Assembly: GCA_902826935.1 (NCBI GenBank) | Contig: CADEGR010000007.1 | Location: forward strand, 1 to 51,320 | DNA length: 51,320 bases | Reading direction: 5' to 3' | DNA from: an uncultured Alphaproteobacteria bacterium | GTDB lineage: Bacteria; Pseudomonadota; Alphaproteobacteria; Geminicoccales; Geminicoccaceae | Shown: positions 44,612-51,320 of the stretch, piece after piece | Numbering within the stretch: position 1 is the stretch's first letter | Layout: each line of letters begins with the position of its first letter | The notes under the pieces: model-generated | Databases searched by the model: none | The model's input: only the letters and a program-made list of their open reading frames with translations | What the model was told of the DNA's origin: nothing | Position numbers and translations under genes: made by a program

Positions 44612-44615
44612 AGTC
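44597..44615 (+). repeat. Perfect hairpin across the terminase stop codon
   Basis: GACTTCA (44597-44603), a 5-base loop, TGAAGTC (44609-44615). It spans the terL stop. There is no T-run, so it is not a normal terminator; it could be a protein-binding or RNA-processing site. Confidence 0.4.
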
Positions 44616-44669
44616 TGGCTCCCGAAGAACTGCGACTACCCATCTCCCCTCCGTCGTCGAAGGTGAGCA

Positions 44670-45095
44670 ATGTTCACTGACCAGACAGCCGACTCGACTA
44701 TGATCAATAACTCGACTATTAATAGATGCTCATCAAAAGAAATAATTGTTAAAGTCGAAGACATAGCGCTGGTGCTGGCCAGCGTCAGCCAAGATCAACA
44801 TGTTCGCGTATTGGAGGGCATCGCCGCGACGATCGTCAATCGTCTGGCCAGTCGAGAGGATGGATCAGGCCCTTGGCTGCGGGAGCTGGGCGCAGCGCGG
44901 CTGGTGCCGCCTGAACTGACCGAAGCTCCGGCCTTCGCTTGCTGTCGGCGCATTGCGATGCGCGCCTTGCGCGGCACGCTCGCTGATCCAGTCCATGGTG
45001 CCACCGCCTTTCATCGCATTGACGAGCTGCCCGAATGGGCGCGCGGGCTGATGCCGGTTGCGCTGCTCGGCTCGTTCTTGTTCTACCGAGAGTAA
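44670..45095 (+). CDS. SleB-like cell wall hydrolase relative, catalytic motif lost
   Basis: 141 residues. From about residue 31 it follows the SleB/hydrolase_2 pattern: IALVLASVSQDQ, EGIAATIVNRL, DPVHGATAFHRIDELPEWAR and LFYRE. In active enzymes the first segment contains a GEARGE-type motif with the catalytic Glu; here the equivalent residues (38-43) are SVSQDQ. The protein is therefore probably inactive or repurposed. The first 30 residues are Ser/Asn-rich, encoded by an A+T-rich patch unlike its surroundings. Start ATG 44670 with AAGGTGAGCA ahead. Last gene of the cassette. Confidence 0.55.
   Translation: MFTDQTADSTMINNSTINRCSSKEIIVKVEDIALVLASVSQDQHVRVLEGIAATIVNRLASREDGSGPWLRELGAARLVPPELTEAPAFACCRRIAMRALRGTLADPVHGATAFHRIDELPEWARGLMPVALLGSFLFYRE
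44692..44719. repeat. 10-base direct repeat in an A+T-rich patch
   Basis: ACTCGACTAT occurs at 44692-44701 and again at 44710-44719, inside an A+T-rich stretch (about 44690-44770) that encodes the N-terminus of the SleB-like protein. It stands out from the G+C-rich cassette and could be a binding site or simply part of a transferred segment. Confidence 0.4.
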
Positions 45096-45135
45096 AGCTA
45101 GCCTTCTGATCTTGGCGATTGACTGGCGCTCAGCT

Positions 45136-45160
45136 GGAACCTGGCCCGATCCGATGTATT
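45136..45160 (+). promoter_or_regulatory. Weak EcfG-like promoter candidate for the first Ku gene
   Basis: GGAAC (45136-45140), 16 bases, TATT (45157-45160). The general stress sigma factor EcfG of alphaproteobacteria recognises GGAAC-N16/17-CGTT; the -35 matches, the -10 only half. Listed mainly because the second Ku gene has a similar element. Confidence 0.25.
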
Positions 45161-45211
45161 ATCATTGAATGGTGCCGGCTGTGATGCCGGCGCTGGCGTG
45201 GAGGGCGAGGC

Positions 45212-46087
45212 TTGGCGCCAAGAGCGACATGGAAAGGCTTTCTTACGGTCGGCCAAGTCAGCTGCCCGATCAGCCTGTATACCGCCACATCGACTTCCGA
45301 GCGGATCGCCTTCCACACGATCAATCGCGCAACCGGCCATCGCGTGCGGCGGATCTATGTCGATAGTGAAACCGGCAAAGCCGTGGAGCGCGAAGATCAG
45401 ATCAAAGGGTACATGGCTGGACCTGAAGATATCATCACGCTCGAGCCGAATGAAATCTCGGCGGTCGTACCCACCGGCGACAAGACGCTGGCAGTGGCAG
45501 CGTTCATCTCATGCCATGAGATCGACAAGCTCTATTTTGATCGACCCTATTTTCTAGCACCGTCGGATCGGCATGCGGAGGAGGCCTATGTCTTGATCCG
45601 CGAGGGCCTGCGCGCCGGCAAGGTCGCAGCCCTCGCCGAGGCCGTTCTGTTCCGCCGCTTGCGCAAGGTCTTGATTTGGCCGGACAGCCAAGGCCTGGTC
45701 GCAACCATGCTCAATTTCGCCTATGAGGTGCGGCCGGCGGCCACCGCGTTCGATGATCTGCCTGATCTCAAGATCGAAGGCGAGATGCTGGACCTCGCCC
45801 GGCATATCATCGAAACCAAGCGCGGCAAGTTCGATCCCAGCGCCTTCCAAGACCGCTATGAGACTGCCCTCGCCGAGCTGGTGAAAGCCAAGATCGAGGG
45901 TCGGCCAATCGAGCGGCCCGCCAAGCCTGGACCGGAGAAGGTGGTCGACCTGATGGCGGCCTTGCGCGAGAGCGCCGTCATGACGGGCGCTAAGAAGCCG
46001 GCGGCCAAGAGCCGGACGGCGGCCAAGCGCGGCAGCAAGCGCGCGGCGGGTACGACCAAGGCCGCGACGCGACGCAAGGCGGGCTAG
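45212..46087 (+). CDS. ku: Ku protein (first copy)
   Basis: Bacterial Ku binds DNA double-strand ends and recruits LigD for non-homologous end joining. 291 residues with the Ku core (TWKGFLTVGQVSCPISLY at the start, FHTINRATGHRVRRIYVD, YFDRPYFLAPSDR, ARHIIETKRGKFDPSAFQDR) and a Lys/Arg/Ala-rich C-terminal tail of about 45 residues that can bind DNA. It starts at TTG 45212 after GGAGGGCGAGG. Three bases before ligD, same strand: an operon. Confidence 0.93.
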   Translation: MAPRATWKGFLTVGQVSCPISLYTATSTSERIAFHTINRATGHRVRRIYVDSETGKAVEREDQIKGYMAGPEDIITLEPNEISAVVPTGDKTLAVAAFISCHEIDKLYFDRPYFLAPSDRHAEEAYVLIREGLRAGKVAALAEAVLFRRLRKVLIWPDSQGLVATMLNFAYEVRPAATAFDDLPDLKIEGEMLDLARHIIETKRGKFDPSAFQDRYETALAELVKAKIEGRPIERPAKPGPEKVVDLMAALRESAVMTGAKKPAAKSRTAAKRGSKRAAGTTKAATRRKAG

Positions 46088-46090
46088 GCT

Positions 46091-48649
46091 ATGGCGCTCG
46101 AAGCCTATCGCAAGAAGCGTGACTTCGCGGCGACCAAGGAGCCCAAGGGGCGGGCAAGCCGCGGCAAGGCCGGCCATAGCTTCGTGGTGCAAAAACACGA
46201 TGCCCGGCGCCTGCATTACGATTTCCGGCTGGAAATGGATGGCGTCCTGAAAAGCTGGGCGGTAACCCGTGGACCCAGCCTCGTCGCCGGGGAAAAGCGC
46301 TTGGCAGTCCATGTCGAGGACCATCCGCTCGACTACGGCGATTTCGAGGGCACCATTCCGAAGGGTGAGTATGGCGGCGGCACGGTGATCATCTGGGATC
46401 GCGGCCAATGGACGCCCGTGCAGGATCCGGCCAAAGGCTACGCCAAGGGCCATCTGGAGTTTGAGCTCGCGGGTGAAAAGCTGCATGGCCGCTGGCATCT
46501 CGTCCGTATGGCGGGACGGCCACGCGAGAAGCGCGAGAACTGGCTGCTGATCAAGGCGCAAGATGAGGCGGCACGGACGGAGGATGCGCGGGATATCCTG
46601 GAGGAGCGGCCTGAGTCCGTGAAGACCGGGCGACTGGTGGATGATGTGGCGGGCGAAGAGCCTGGCTGGTCATCTAAGACCAAGGGCCCGATCAAGCAGC
46701 AACGTCGCAGTAACGCCCAAGCCGCTCCACCCGAGCCAGTCCCAGACAAGGCCGCGACGCTGCCTGATCCGGCGACCGTGAATGGCGCGCGCAAGGGCAA
46801 GCTGCCGAGCTTTGTCGAGCCGACCTTGGCGACATTGATGACCAAGCCGCCGGCCGGCCACCACTGGATCCACGAAATCAAGTTCGACGGCTATCGCCTG
46901 CAGGCACGGCTCGAAGCCGGCCGCGTCAAACTGTTGACCCGGAGCGGGCTCGACTGGACCAAGAAGTTTGGCAAGGAGATCATCTCAGCCTTGCAGGCGG
47001 TGGCGGCGGGCACGGCGTTGATCGATGGCGAGCTGGTGGTCGAAACTGATAGCGGCGCGTCCGATTTCTCGGCGCTGCAGGCCGATCTGAGTGAGGGTAA
47101 GTCCGACCGCTTCGCATACTATGCGTTCGATCTGCTCCATCTGGATGGCTACGACTTGCGCCAGTTGTCATTGCTTGAGCGCAAGGCGCTGCTCGAGCGG
47201 TTGCTGGCAGGCGGACCGCCATCAATCCGCTACAGCGGCCATTTCCAAGATGACGGGGCGACGGTATTGCGCCATGCCTGCCGCCTCAGTCTCGAAGGGA
47301 TCGTTTCGAAGGATCCACAAGCTCCCTACCGCTCCGGCCGCAGCCGGGGCTGGATCAAGTCCAAATGCTCGGCCCGGCAGGAGTTCGTCGTTGTGGGCTA
47401 TGTGCCCTCGACAACCACGCGGAGGGCGATCGGCTCGTTGGTCCTGGGCGTGTATGACAAGAGCAAGCTGGTGCATGTCGGCCGCGTCGGCACTGGCTAT
47501 ACGCAGGCGGTTGCGGCCGACCTCCATCGCCGGCTGGAGCGACTGAAGGTCGCCGAGAGCCCGTTCGCCGGCAAATTGACCGCCGACGAAGCTCGTGCGG
47601 TCCGCTTTGCTCGACCGGAGCTGGTCGCGGAGGTCGAGTTTCGCGGTTGGACGGGCGATGGCAATCTGCGCCACGCCGCCTTCCGGGGTCTGCGCGAGGA
47701 CAAAGCCGCCCGCGAGATCGTTCGCGAGGTAACCAAGTCCAAGGCTACTGAGGCCGCAAAAGTGCCAAAGCGCACCGTCAAGCTGACCCATCCCGATCGG
47801 ATATACTGGCCGGACGTCGGCGTCACCAAAGCCGGCCTCGCCGATTACTATGCCGAGGTATGGCGGCACATGGCGCCCTTTGTCGTTGGGCGGCCGCTCG
47901 CCTTGGTGCGCTGTCCCCAGGGCATCGACAAGCCCTTCTTCTTTCAGAAGCACGCCTGGCGCGGCCAGGACCAGCACATTCTCCTGGCGCAGGATCCAAA
48001 GGACCAGTCGAACGAGCCGATGATCAGCATTGCGGATCTCGACGGGCTGATCGGCCTGGTCCAAGGGGCCGCTCTCGAGATTCACCCTTGGGGCTCGACG
48101 GTCGCCGACTGGGAGCGACCGGACATGATCGTCATGGACCTCGATCCTGACGCCTCAATTGCTTGGGAGCAGGTGATCGAGGCGGCCGCGGAGGTGCGCG
48201 AGCGGCTGCAGCAGGCCGGGCTCGCCGCCTTCGTCAAGACCACCGGTGGCAAAGGGCTGCATGTGGTGGCGCCGCTCAAGCCGAAGGCGGCCTGGCCGGC
48301 GGTCAAGGCGTTCGCCAAGGGGCTGGCGGATGCGATGGTCGCCGACCGCCCTGACCGCTATGTGGCTAACGTCTCCAAGGCCAAGCGCAAGGGCAAGATC
48401 CTGATCGACTACCTGCGCAACCAGCGTGGAGCCACTGCCGTGGCGGCATATTCGACCCGCGCGCGGCCTGGCGCGCCGGTTTCCATGCCGCTCGCTTGGG
48501 AGGAACTGGGTCCCACGATTGGGCCAGCCTACTTCACCCTCCTGAACGCGCCTGCCCGGCTGAATGCACTGGCCAATGATCCATGGGAGGCTTTCAAAAA
48601 GGCCGCGGCGCCCCTCGAAAGCCCGCGCCGGCGACACAAGGCCGCTTAA
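46091..48649 (+). CDS. ligD: Three-domain NHEJ DNA ligase LigD
   Basis: 852 residues in the order phosphoesterase-ligase-polymerase. PE domain: QKHDARRLHYDFRLEMDG (H42, D50), VEDHPLDYGDFEG. Ligase domain: HEIKFDGYRL with the adenylated K264, then LIDGELVV and the OB fold ending near 560. Polymerase/primase domain: LTHPDRIYWPDVGVTKAGLA through VMDLDPD and KTTGGKGLHV. All active sites look intact. A flexible linker lies at about 190-235. The gene converges on the second ku, with 15 bases between the stop codons. Confidence 0.95.
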   Translation: MALEAYRKKRDFAATKEPKGRASRGKAGHSFVVQKHDARRLHYDFRLEMDGVLKSWAVTRGPSLVAGEKRLAVHVEDHPLDYGDFEGTIPKGEYGGGTVIIWDRGQWTPVQDPAKGYAKGHLEFELAGEKLHGRWHLVRMAGRPREKRENWLLIKAQDEAARTEDARDILEERPESVKTGRLVDDVAGEEPGWSSKTKGPIKQQRRSNAQAAPPEPVPDKAATLPDPATVNGARKGKLPSFVEPTLATLMTKPPAGHHWIHEIKFDGYRLQARLEAGRVKLLTRSGLDWTKKFGKEIISALQAVAAGTALIDGELVVETDSGASDFSALQADLSEGKSDRFAYYAFDLLHLDGYDLRQLSLLERKALLERLLAGGPPSIRYSGHFQDDGATVLRHACRLSLEGIVSKDPQAPYRSGRSRGWIKSKCSARQEFVVVGYVPSTTTRRAIGSLVLGVYDKSKLVHVGRVGTGYTQAVAADLHRRLERLKVAESPFAGKLTADEARAVRFARPELVAEVEFRGWTGDGNLRHAAFRGLREDKAAREIVREVTKSKATEAAKVPKRTVKLTHPDRIYWPDVGVTKAGLADYYAEVWRHMAPFVVGRPLALVRCPQGIDKPFFFQKHAWRGQDQHILLAQDPKDQSNEPMISIADLDGLIGLVQGAALEIHPWGSTVADWERPDMIVMDLDPDASIAWEQVIEAAAEVRERLQQAGLAAFVKTTGGKGLHVVAPLKPKAAWPAVKAFAKGLADAMVADRPDRYVANVSKAKRKGKILIDYLRNQRGATAVAAYSTRARPGAPVSMPLAWEELGPTIGPAYFTLLNAPARLNALANDPWEAFKKAAAPLESPRRRHKAA

Positions 48650-48664
48650 GGCCGAGCCACTCGC

Positions 48665-49471
48665 TCAACGACGCTTGTTGCCGCTTTCGGCCGCGATGCT
48701 GCGGCGCAGCGCGTCCATGATGTTCACCACATTGCCCGGCCGCTCCGGCTCGGCAGCCTTCGCCTTGGCGGGGCGCTTGCGGCCCTTCTTCTTGGCCGCG
48801 ATGATCTCGAGCAGCCGGTCCTGAACCGGATCCTCGACCATGGCTGGATCCCATTCGCTGGTGCGCTCGGCGATCAGGACCTTGACCAGCTTCATCGCAG
48901 CCGGATCGGCTCCATTTTCCCGAATGCTGGCAAAATAGGCGGCCGGATCGCGCACCTCGTCGCCGTAGCGCAGGGTCCACAGCACGATCCCGCGCTCGCG
49001 CGGCTCGAGCATGACGGCGCGCTCGCGTCGATACAAGACCAGACGCGAGATCCCGACCATGCCGGTGGCCGCCATCGCCTCGCGGATGACCGCGAAGGCT
49101 TCCTCCCCGACGGTGTCGTCCGGTGTCAAAAAATGCGGCTTGTCATACCACAGCCAGCCGATGCTCGCGGCGGGGACGAACTGCTCGATGTCGATCGTGC
49201 GGGTGCTGTCCAGGCTGACGGCATTGAGGTCCTCGTCCTCGATCAGGACGTAGTTGTCCTCGCCATGCTCGTAGCCCTTGGCCTGATCGTCGTCCTCGAC
49301 CGGCTGGCCACTGGCAGCGTCGACATAGCGGCTGACGACGCGGTGGCCAGTCTGCCGGTTCAAGGTATGGAAGCGGACCTTCTCGTTATCGCTCGTAGCT
49401 GGCGCCATAGCGACCGGACAGGTCACGAGCGACAGCTTCAGATAGCCTTTCCAGAACGAGCGACGCGCCAT
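48665..49471 (-). CDS. ku: Ku protein (second copy)
   Basis: 268 residues: SFWKGYLKLSLVTCPVAMAP, VRFHTLNRQTGHRVVSRYVD, YDKPHFLTPDD, LVLYRRERAVMLEPRERGIV, and a short basic tail (AAKKKGRKRPAKAKAAEP). GGGAGG precedes the ATG. It is clearly diverged from the first copy, so this is an old pair of paralogues, common in alphaproteobacteria where two Ku proteins may form a heterodimer. It faces ligD tail to tail. Confidence 0.93.
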   Translation of the reverse strand: MARRSFWKGYLKLSLVTCPVAMAPATSDNEKVRFHTLNRQTGHRVVSRYVDAASGQPVEDDDQAKGYEHGEDNYVLIEDEDLNAVSLDSTRTIDIEQFVPAASIGWLWYDKPHFLTPDDTVGEEAFAVIREAMAATGMVGISRLVLYRRERAVMLEPRERGIVLWTLRYGDEVRDPAAYFASIRENGADPAAMKLVKVLIAERTSEWDPAMVEDPVQDRLLEIIAAKKKGRKRPAKAKAAEPERPGNVVNIMDALRRSIAAESGNKRR

Positions 49472-49493
49472 GCTGCCTCCCTGCCCTGTCTGG

Positions 49494-49518
49494 AATGTTC
49501 GGCACGGTCAACCGTTCC
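49494..49518 (-). promoter_or_regulatory. EcfG-like promoter candidate for the second Ku gene
   Basis: On the minus strand GGAAC (49518-49514), 16 bases, CATT (49497-49494), about 22 bases ahead of the ATG. It differs from the EcfG -10 (CGTT) by one base. Confidence 0.3.
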
Positions 49519-49629
49519 ACGGATCAAGCCCGTGCGACCGCGTCGATCTGCCTACGGATCTGTGGGCCAACTTTGCGCCATTCTAGCCACCGGCCAAAGA
49601 ATCGTCACGTGATCCCTTGGCAAAGACGC

Positions 49630-49661
49630 ACTTACCATCCACTTACCATCCATATGGATGG
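49630..49661. promoter_or_regulatory. Candidate autoregulatory operator of the RHH regulator
   Basis: Two perfect tandem copies of ACTTACCATCC (49630-49640, 49641-49651). The second runs into a perfect 16-base palindrome CCATCCATATGGATGG (49646-49661), ending just before the ribosome site of the ribbon-helix-helix gene. Palindromes with half-site repeats directly ahead of their own gene are the usual binding sites of such regulators. Confidence 0.6.
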
Positions 49662-49669
49662 AGATGAGC

Positions 49670-50092
49670 ATGTCAGGCAGGGTCTTGCAGATACGAGAGC
49701 ACATCAGCGGTGACTCCGAGAAGATCACGATCAATCTCGGCTTCGTCGATCTCGGCCGCATCGATCTGCTGGTCCAGGAGGGCTTCTATGGCAATCGCGC
49801 GGACTTCATCAGGACCGCCATCCGCAATCAGCTGGCGGTCCAGGCCGCCGAAGTCCGGCACTCAATCGATCGGCATACGCTCGAGTTGGGCCTGCGTGAC
49901 TACAGCGCGGCGGATCTTGAGGCCGTGAAAGCTGCTGGCGAGATACTGCACATCAAGGTCGTCGGGCTGGCCCGGATCGGGCCTGATGTCAGCGCCGAAC
50001 TGGCCAAGGCGACGATCGGCTCGATCACCGTGCTGGGCGCTCTTCAGGCCAGTCCGGCGGTCAAGGCGGCTCTAACCGGCCGCATTCGCTAG
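49670..50092 (+). CDS. Ribbon-helix-helix (CopG-type) transcriptional regulator
   Basis: 140 residues from ATG 49670 (GGAG six bases ahead; ATGs at 49658 and 49664 are alternatives, but the first lies inside the palindrome). The RHH motif KITINLGFVDLGRIDLLV, then GFYGNRADFIRTAIRNQL, is at about residues 18-55. A C-terminal domain (LHIKVVGLARIGPDVSAELA) may be for oligomerisation or sensing. It lies 26 bases ahead of the esterase gene and probably controls it together with itself. Confidence 0.8.
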   Translation: MSGRVLQIREHISGDSEKITINLGFVDLGRIDLLVQEGFYGNRADFIRTAIRNQLAVQAAEVRHSIDRHTLELGLRDYSAADLEAVKAAGEILHIKVVGLARIGPDVSAELAKATIGSITVLGALQASPAVKAALTGRIR

Positions 50093-50118
50093 CGCCTATC
50101 AAGCAAGAGGATCAGCCT

Positions 50119-51320
50119 ATGAATCGCGACTTCGTCGGCGCCATGCGCCGCGCGACCGCGCTGGTGCGCGACCGGAATCTGGCAGAGGCCACGTCCACCA
50201 TTCGTAGAGCCTTGGGCCGCCATGCAAATTGGATCGGACCGGATGCGGGCCAAGCGCCCGAGTCCACTAGCCCGCCTCAGCCCCGTCTGCCGCAACCCGA
50301 CGCGCATGCAGCCGCCCGCGCAAACAGCGAGCGCTCCAGCCGTGCACCAGAAGACATAGCACCGCTGCGCCGGTCGCTGGGCGAGACCATCCGTGCGCTG
50401 CGCAACGGCAAGCCGGCCACCGGCCTTGCCGGGCTGAAGCGCGATTGGCCGCAACCCGGACGTCCGACGCCGCAAGACGAAATGCCCGAAGGCGCGCAGT
50501 TTCTGGCTCGGTCGTTCGCCTGTCCCGCCGGCGCGCGCCGGTATCGCTTATATGTCCCCGCAATCCGGCTGGATCAGCTGCGTGGCCTCGTCGTGATGCT
50601 GCATGGCTGCAGCCAGACCGCCGAAGACTTTGCGGCCGGCACCCGCATGAACCAGATGGCCGAAGCGAACCGTCTGCTGGTGGCTTACCCCCAGCAGGAC
50701 AATTCGGCCAATCCGGCTGCCTGCTGGAACTGGTTCGATCCGGCTCATCAAGCCGCCTCGGCCGGCGAGCCGGCAGTCATCGTGGCGCTGACCCGGACCC
50801 TCATCGGTGAGTTTGGGATCGCACCGCAGCGGGTGTTTGCGGCCGGCCTGTCGGCTGGTGGCGCTATGGCAGCGGTCCTGGCCGAGACGGCGCCTGAGCT
50901 TTTTGCCGCGATCGGCATTCACTCCGGCTTGCCCTTCGGTGTCGCCCGCGACGTGACCTCAGCTTTTGCTGCAATGCGCGAAGGCCGCGCGCCGGCGCTG
51001 CCTGCCGACAGCAGTGGACGCGTGGTGCCGACGATCGTCTTCCACGGCGATCAAGATAGTACCGTTCATCCACGCAACGGCGAGCACGTGATCAGGGCAG
51101 CCGGTGCCGGCATGGACCTGCGGCTCCGCCAGCGGCAGGGCCAAGTGCCCGATGGCCGCGCCTTCACCCGCCGCCTGCATCTCGATGGCCGCGATTGTGT
51201 CGTGCTCGAGCACTGGCTGATCCATGGCGGGGGCCATGCCTGGTCGGGTGGCGACGCCCGCGGCTCCTATACCGATCCACAAGGCCCGGACGCCAGCCAA
51301 GAGATGGTGCGCTTCTTCCT
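50119..51320 (+). CDS. PHB depolymerase family esterase (3' end outside window)
   Basis: At least 400 residues from ATG 50119 (AAGAGG ahead); the frame is open to the window edge. After an N-terminal linker of about 130 residues comes the alpha/beta-hydrolase core: oxyanion region LVVMLHGCSQTAEDFAAGTR, AYPQQDNSANPAACWNWFD, lipase box GLSAGGAM (Ser near 244), acid region FHGDQDSTVHP and GGGHAWSGG with the catalytic His. This is the short-chain PHA depolymerase (esterase PHB) family. No signal peptide is visible, so a cytoplasmic or otherwise exported enzyme is possible. Confidence 0.85.
   Translation, partial: MNRDFVGAMRRATALVRDRNLAEATSTIRRALGRHANWIGPDAGQAPESTSPPQPRLPQPDAHAAARANSERSSRAPEDIAPLRRSLGETIRALRNGKPATGLAGLKRDWPQPGRPTPQDEMPEGAQFLARSFACPAGARRYRLYVPAIRLDQLRGLVVMLHGCSQTAEDFAAGTRMNQMAEANRLLVAYPQQDNSANPAACWNWFDPAHQAASAGEPAVIVALTRTLIGEFGIAPQRVFAAGLSAGGAMAAVLAETAPELFAAIGIHSGLPFGVARDVTSAFAAMREGRAPALPADSSGRVVPTIVFHGDQDSTVHPRNGEHVIRAAGAGMDLRLRQRQGQVPDGRAFTRRLHLDGRDCVVLEHWLIHGGGHAWSGGDARGSYTDPQGPDASQEMVRFF

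Larger units (their letters stand above)
34579..45095 (+). mobile_element. Compact podovirus-derived morphogenesis cassette
   Basis: Thirteen same-strand genes in T7-like late-gene order: portal, Bbp19-like, scaffold, small proteins, capsid, tail tubular A, nozzle, internal protein, large terminase, SleB-like protein. No integrase, replication, small terminase, gp15/gp16-type ejection proteins, tail fibre or holin is recognisable, and no att repeats were found. The genes are unbroken and tightly packed, several with 1-4 base overlaps, which argues against simple decay. A domesticated prophage, satellite or gene-transfer-agent-like unit fits; function is not shown. Confidence 0.65.

Noticed and set aside
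34300-45300. Attachment sites or a flanking tRNA for the phage cassette
   Set aside because: No tRNA-like sequence and no matching direct repeats were noticed at the two borders. A proper repeat search would be needed.
1-51320. CRISPR arrays, rRNA, tRNA or riboswitches
   Set aside because: No regularly spaced repeats, no rRNA sequence, no TTCGAATC-type tRNA arms in a cloverleaf context and no recognisable riboswitch core were seen.

Overview
The window is G+C-rich bacterial chromosome (roughly two thirds G+C by eye). It carries three blocks typical of Alphaproteobacteria: aroQ-accB-accC-aat with DUF2155 and mlaD on the other strand; dapF-mtaB-ftsY; and ffh followed by rpsP-rimM-trmD-rplS-leuCDB-asd-xseA-mazG. 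I infer a Rhodospirillales-like alphaproteobacterium. TTG and GTG starts are common. I saw no rRNA, tRNA or CRISPR array.

Left third (1-11.8 kb): a truncated mtgA at the edge, an agmatinase-family ureohydrolase and yciB; a three-gene SbcD/SbcC-like (YhaO/YhaN-like) operon with a membrane protein; and a catabolic-looking group made of a ThDP enzyme, an AtzG-like DUF4089 protein, an AtzE-like amidase and, converging on it, a TRAP permease pair with no binding protein.

Core block (12-29.7 kb): fatty acid synthesis entry (accBC), aromatic synthesis (aroQ), N-end rule (aat), lipid trafficking (mlaD), SRP and its receptor (ffh, ftsY), tRNA and ribosome maturation (mtaB, rimM, trmD, rpsP, rplS), leucine and lysine/threonine pathways (leuCDB, asd, dapF) and DNA/nucleotide housekeeping (xseA, mazG).

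IS scar (29.65-32.39 kb): remnants of two oppositely oriented IS21-type elements. The minus-strand one is split by an intact-looking IS3-family element with 56-bp imperfect inverted repeats and a 7-bp target duplication. It abuts a two-gene stub (MetH activation-domain-like protein and a PF13769-type protein) that in other bacteria belongs to corrinoid/C1 transfer clusters.

Phage-derived cassette (34.4-45.1 kb): a compact set of podoviral morphogenesis genes in T7-like order (portal, Bbp19-like, scaffold, capsid, tail tubular A, nozzle, internal protein, terminase large subunit, SleB-like protein). No integrase, replication, small terminase, ejectosome, fibre or holin gene is recognisable. 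It lies beyond an S24-type regulator whose catalytic Ser and Lys are both replaced, with repeated operator-like boxes and two good sigma70-type promoters. This is the best candidate for an undescribed system: a domesticated podovirus or gene-transfer-agent-like unit.

Right end (45.1-51.3 kb): a complete bacterial NHEJ locus (Ku, three-domain LigD, a second Ku), then a ribbon-helix-helix regulator with a palindromic candidate operator in front of a PHB-depolymerase-family esterase that runs off the window.
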